From NCBI RefSeq assembly GCF_014648635.1, contig NZ_BMRM01000001.1, forward strand, positions 186,001-250,000: 64,000 nucleotides of DNA, read 5' to 3'. The translations under genes were made by a program, and so were the position numbers. Under the pieces are notes generated by a model. That model worked only from the letters and a program-made list of their open reading frames with translations, was not told the DNA's origin and searched no databases. Within the stretch, counting starts at the first letter, position 1. Each line of letters starts with the position of its first letter. This document shows positions 61,846-64,000 of the stretch, piece after piece. Origin of the DNA: Streptomyces cinerochromogenes (GTDB lineage Bacteria; Actinomycetota; Actinomycetes; Streptomycetales; Streptomycetaceae).

Positions 61846-63750
61846 CTACAGCGCCTGCGCGCCCCGTTCCCGCAGTGCCTGGTCGTACTGCTGGAGGACC
61901 CACAGCTCGTTCTGCACGGCGGCCAGCTGGGCGGGGTCGCCGCCGGTGGAGAGGCGGGTCATCTGGGACTGGATGTCGCGGATGCGGCGCTCCACGGCGC
62001 GGCGCCGGATCTGGACGAGGACCGTGCCGGCGTAGGTCTCGTCCACCGTGCGGCGCAGGATCGGTTCCACGGCCAGCTCGGTGACCATCGCACGGACCGT
62101 GTCGTCCGGTGCGGCCTCGCGGACGCGGACCAGGTACTCCTGCGGGTCCGCGACGCCGTACTCGGCGCCGCCCGCCTCCGCGACGGCCTGGCGCACGGCG
62201 GCGTACGGCGGCGCCGTGAACTCGTCCACGCCGTAGGCGTCGAAGGCCGGGGAGACCAGCTCGGGACGCTGGAGGGCGAGCTTCAGCAGTTCGCGTTCGG
62301 CGGCGAACACCGGGTTGCGCAGGGTGAGCGCCGGGCCGGAGCCGGCCGGGCGCGGGGCCTCGGCCCACTGGGGCTCGGGCCGGCGGCGCCGGTCCTCCTG
62401 CTGCGGGCCCTTGCCGTCGCGCGCCCAGCGGGCCAGCTGGGCGACCCGGCGGACCACGAACTGGGTGTCGAGGATGCCGAGCATGCCGGCCAGCTCCACG
62501 GCGACCTCGTGCTGGGCGCCACTGTTCTTGATCTTGGCGACGATCGGCGCGGCCTCGTCCAGGGCGGCGGCGCGCCCCGCCGGGGTGTCCAGGTCGTACC
62601 GCCCCACGATCTGGCGCAGCGCGAACTCGAAGAGCGGCGTGCGCGGTTCGACCAGGTCCGCCACCGCCTCGTCGCCCTTGGCGAGGCGCAGGTCGCACGG
62701 GTCCATGCCGTCCGGCGCGATCGCGATGTACGTCTCCGCCGCGAACTTCTGGTCGTCCTCGAAGGCGCGCAGCGCGGCCTTCTGCCCGGCCGCGTCACCG
62801 TCGAAGGTGAAGATCACCCGGGCGCTGCCGTTGTCCATGAGCAGCCGGCGCAGGATCTTGATGTGCTCGCCGCCGAAGGCCGTACCGCAGGTCGCGATGG
62901 CCGTCGTGACCCCGGCCAGGTGGCAGGCCATGACGTCCGTGTAGCCCTCGACCACCACCGCACGGCTGGACTTCGCGATCTCCTTCTTCGCCAGGTCGAT
63001 GCCGTACAGCACCTGGCTCTTCTTGTAGATCGGCGTCTCGGGGGTGTTGAGGTACTTCGGGCCCGTGTCCGCCTCGTACAGCTTCCGGGCGCCGAAGCCG
63101 ACGACCTCGCCGCCGATGTCCCGGATCGGCCACATGAGGCGGCCCCGGAAGCGGTCGATGGGGCCCCGGCGGCCCTCCTGGGCCAGGCCGGAGACGAGCA
63201 GCTCCTTGTCGGTGAAGCCCTTGCCGCGCAGGTAGCGGGTGAGGTGGTCCCAGCCCTGCGGGCTGTAGCCGACGCCGAAGTGGACGGCGGCGGCCTGGTC
63301 GAACCCGCGCTCGGCGAGGAAGATCCGGCCGGTCTCGGCCTCGGCGCTGGTGGCGAGCTGCTCCGCGTACCACTGCGCGGCGATCTTGTGCGCCTCGACC
63401 AGGCGGATCCGCTCGCCGCGCTGGTGCGCCGGGTTGTACCCGCCCTCCTCGTACCGCAGCGTGATGCCGGCCTGCGCGGCCAGCCGCTCGACCGCCTCCG
63501 AGAAGGAGAGGTGGTCCACCTTCATCACGAAGGTGATGGTGTCGCCGCCCTCCTGGCAGCCGAAGCAGTGGAAGAGTCCCTTGCTGGGGCTGACCTGGAA
63601 GGACGGCGACTTCTCGTCGTGGAACGGGCACAGGCCCTTGAGGTTGCCGCCGCCCGCGTTGCGCAGCTGGAGGTACTCGGAGACCACGGCGTCGATCGGG
63701 ACCGCGTCCCGTACCGCCTTCACGTCCTCGTCGTTGATCCGTCCTGCCAC
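61846..63750 (-). CDS. dnaG: DNA primase DnaG
   Basis: A 634-residue primase that makes RNA primers at the replication fork. The N-terminal CHC2 zinc finger has CPFHDEKSPSF and FHCFGCQEGG (residues ~41-68). The TOPRIM catalytic core carries VVVEGYTDVMAC (Glu near residue 265), FTFDGDAAGQKAAL and the Asp pair. The C-terminal ~180 residues would contact DnaB. Length is standard for actinobacteria. The GTG at 63750 has an acceptable position for NDEDVKAVRD. It is in the same direction as the sigma factor gene, 239 bp upstream of it. Confidence 0.96.
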   Translation of the reverse strand: MAGRINDEDVKAVRDAVPIDAVVSEYLQLRNAGGGNLKGLCPFHDEKSPSFQVSPSKGLFHCFGCQEGGDTITFVMKVDHLSFSEAVERLAAQAGITLRYEEGGYNPAHQRGERIRLVEAHKIAAQWYAEQLATSAEAETGRIFLAERGFDQAAAVHFGVGYSPQGWDHLTRYLRGKGFTDKELLVSGLAQEGRRGPIDRFRGRLMWPIRDIGGEVVGFGARKLYEADTGPKYLNTPETPIYKKSQVLYGIDLAKKEIAKSSRAVVVEGYTDVMACHLAGVTTAIATCGTAFGGEHIKILRRLLMDNGSARVIFTFDGDAAGQKAALRAFEDDQKFAAETYIAIAPDGMDPCDLRLAKGDEAVADLVEPRTPLFEFALRQIVGRYDLDTPAGRAAALDEAAPIVAKIKNSGAQHEVAVELAGMLGILDTQFVVRRVAQLARWARDGKGPQQEDRRRRPEPQWAEAPRPAGSGPALTLRNPVFAAERELLKLALQRPELVSPAFDAYGVDEFTAPPYAAVRQAVAEAGGAEYGVADPQEYLVRVREAAPDDTVRAMVTELAVEPILRRTVDETYAGTVLVQIRRRAVERRIRDIQSQMTRLSTGGDPAQLAAVQNELWVLQQYDQALRERGAQAL

Positions 63751-63797
63751 GGATGAAGTCTACGGGGGCGCGGTGACGGTCCCGGTGCTCCGGGAGA

Positions 63798-64000
63798 TCA
63801 GGAGGCGAGGCCGTCCAGGGGTACGTGCGGGTCGGAGAGGGCCTCGCTGTTCACCCGGGACCGGGAACGGATGAGGTTCTGGATCTGCTCTGTGACATCC
63901 CACACGTTCACGTTCATCCCGGCCAGCACGCGTCCCTCCTTCACCCAGAACGCGATGAACTCCCGTTTGGCGGCGTCGCCCCGGATCACCACCTCGTCGT
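63798..64000 (-). CDS. FAD-dependent reductase, C-terminal part (runs past window end)
   Basis: The last 66 codons of a larger gene whose start lies beyond base 64000. VVIRGDAAKREFIAFWVKEG followed by RVLAGMNVNVWDVTEQIQNLIRS is the C-terminal reductase domain of ferredoxin reductase-type NAD(P)/FAD proteins. Stop TGA at 63798-63800, 47 bp before dnaG. No more can be said from this fragment. Confidence 0.8.
   Translation of the reverse strand, partial: DEVVIRGDAAKREFIAFWVKEGRVLAGMNVNVWDVTEQIQNLIRSRSRVNSEALSDPHVPLDGLAS

Overview
The window is high-GC actinobacterial chromosome and looks like a Streptomyces core region. Evidence: strong third-position GC, many GTG/TTG starts, overlapping ATGA/GTGA/TGATG gene junctions, twin-arginine and lipobox signals, a second ctaD, MatB, the MreB-like Mbl, an HrdA-type sigma factor next to dnaG, and only one in-frame TTA codon found. 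From memory the gene order resembles the Streptomyces coelicolor SCO2400-SCO2468 interval; no search was possible. No insertion sequence, prophage, CRISPR array or rRNA was seen.

Layout. (1) 1-4.6 kb: MarR regulator divergent from a CurA-like reductase over two short palindromes; Ohr with a strong terminator; a serine hydrolase; an SCO2400-family membrane protein. (2) 4.8-13.2 kb: sugar catabolism on the + strand: an enolase-superfamily aldonate dehydratase and zinc dehydrogenase, then an operon with a U32-like barrel protein, a ChvE/MmsA/MmsB monosaccharide importer and a secreted aldose 1-epimerase. (3) 13.3-18.6 kb: an aminotransferase with a long Pro/Ala tail, an orphan cytochrome oxidase subunit I with an overlapping tail-anchored protein, a DUF4360 protein and a tiny secreted peptide. 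(4) 18.9-27.2 kb: a secreted GH35 galactosidase, a GH51 arabinofuranosidase, an M78-like protease plus membrane protein pair, an SMP-30 lactonase and an IclR regulator. Four related 16-bp operator-like sites lie 18-34 nt before the starts of the dehydratase, importer, arabinofuranosidase and IclR genes, suggesting one arabinose/galactose-type regulon. (5) 27.3-36.4 kb: hypothetical protein, SDR, ATP-grasp, MatB plus a carboxyltransferase, and a large secreted subtilase.

(6) 36.6-44.8 kb, the most interesting part: four overlapping genes encode a Trypco1 protein, a trypsin-VMAP protease, a MoxR-type AAA+ ATPase and a 1,614-residue fusion (SAV_2336-like, vWA-like, pseudokinase, wHTH-BTAD, cyclase-like, SPFH-like, HAD-like). 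This matches the architecture of the vWA-MoxR-VMAP ternary conflict systems, but most enzyme-like modules of the fusion have lost catalytic residues. The protease carries the only in-frame TTA codon I found, implying bldA control. Mbl follows directly.

(7) 46-50 kb: signalling genes (MEDS-HATPase, STAS, STAS-ANTAR, Ser/Thr kinase), GNAT and an M20 peptidase. (8) 52.3-52.7 kb: tRNA-Ile2(CAU) and two tandem tRNA-Asn with a terminator. (9) 52.9-64 kb: YtxH-like protein, FGGY kinase, a heterodimeric ABC exporter, an ECF sigma factor with a putative membrane partner, HrdA-type sigma, DnaG, and the end of an FAD-dependent reductase.
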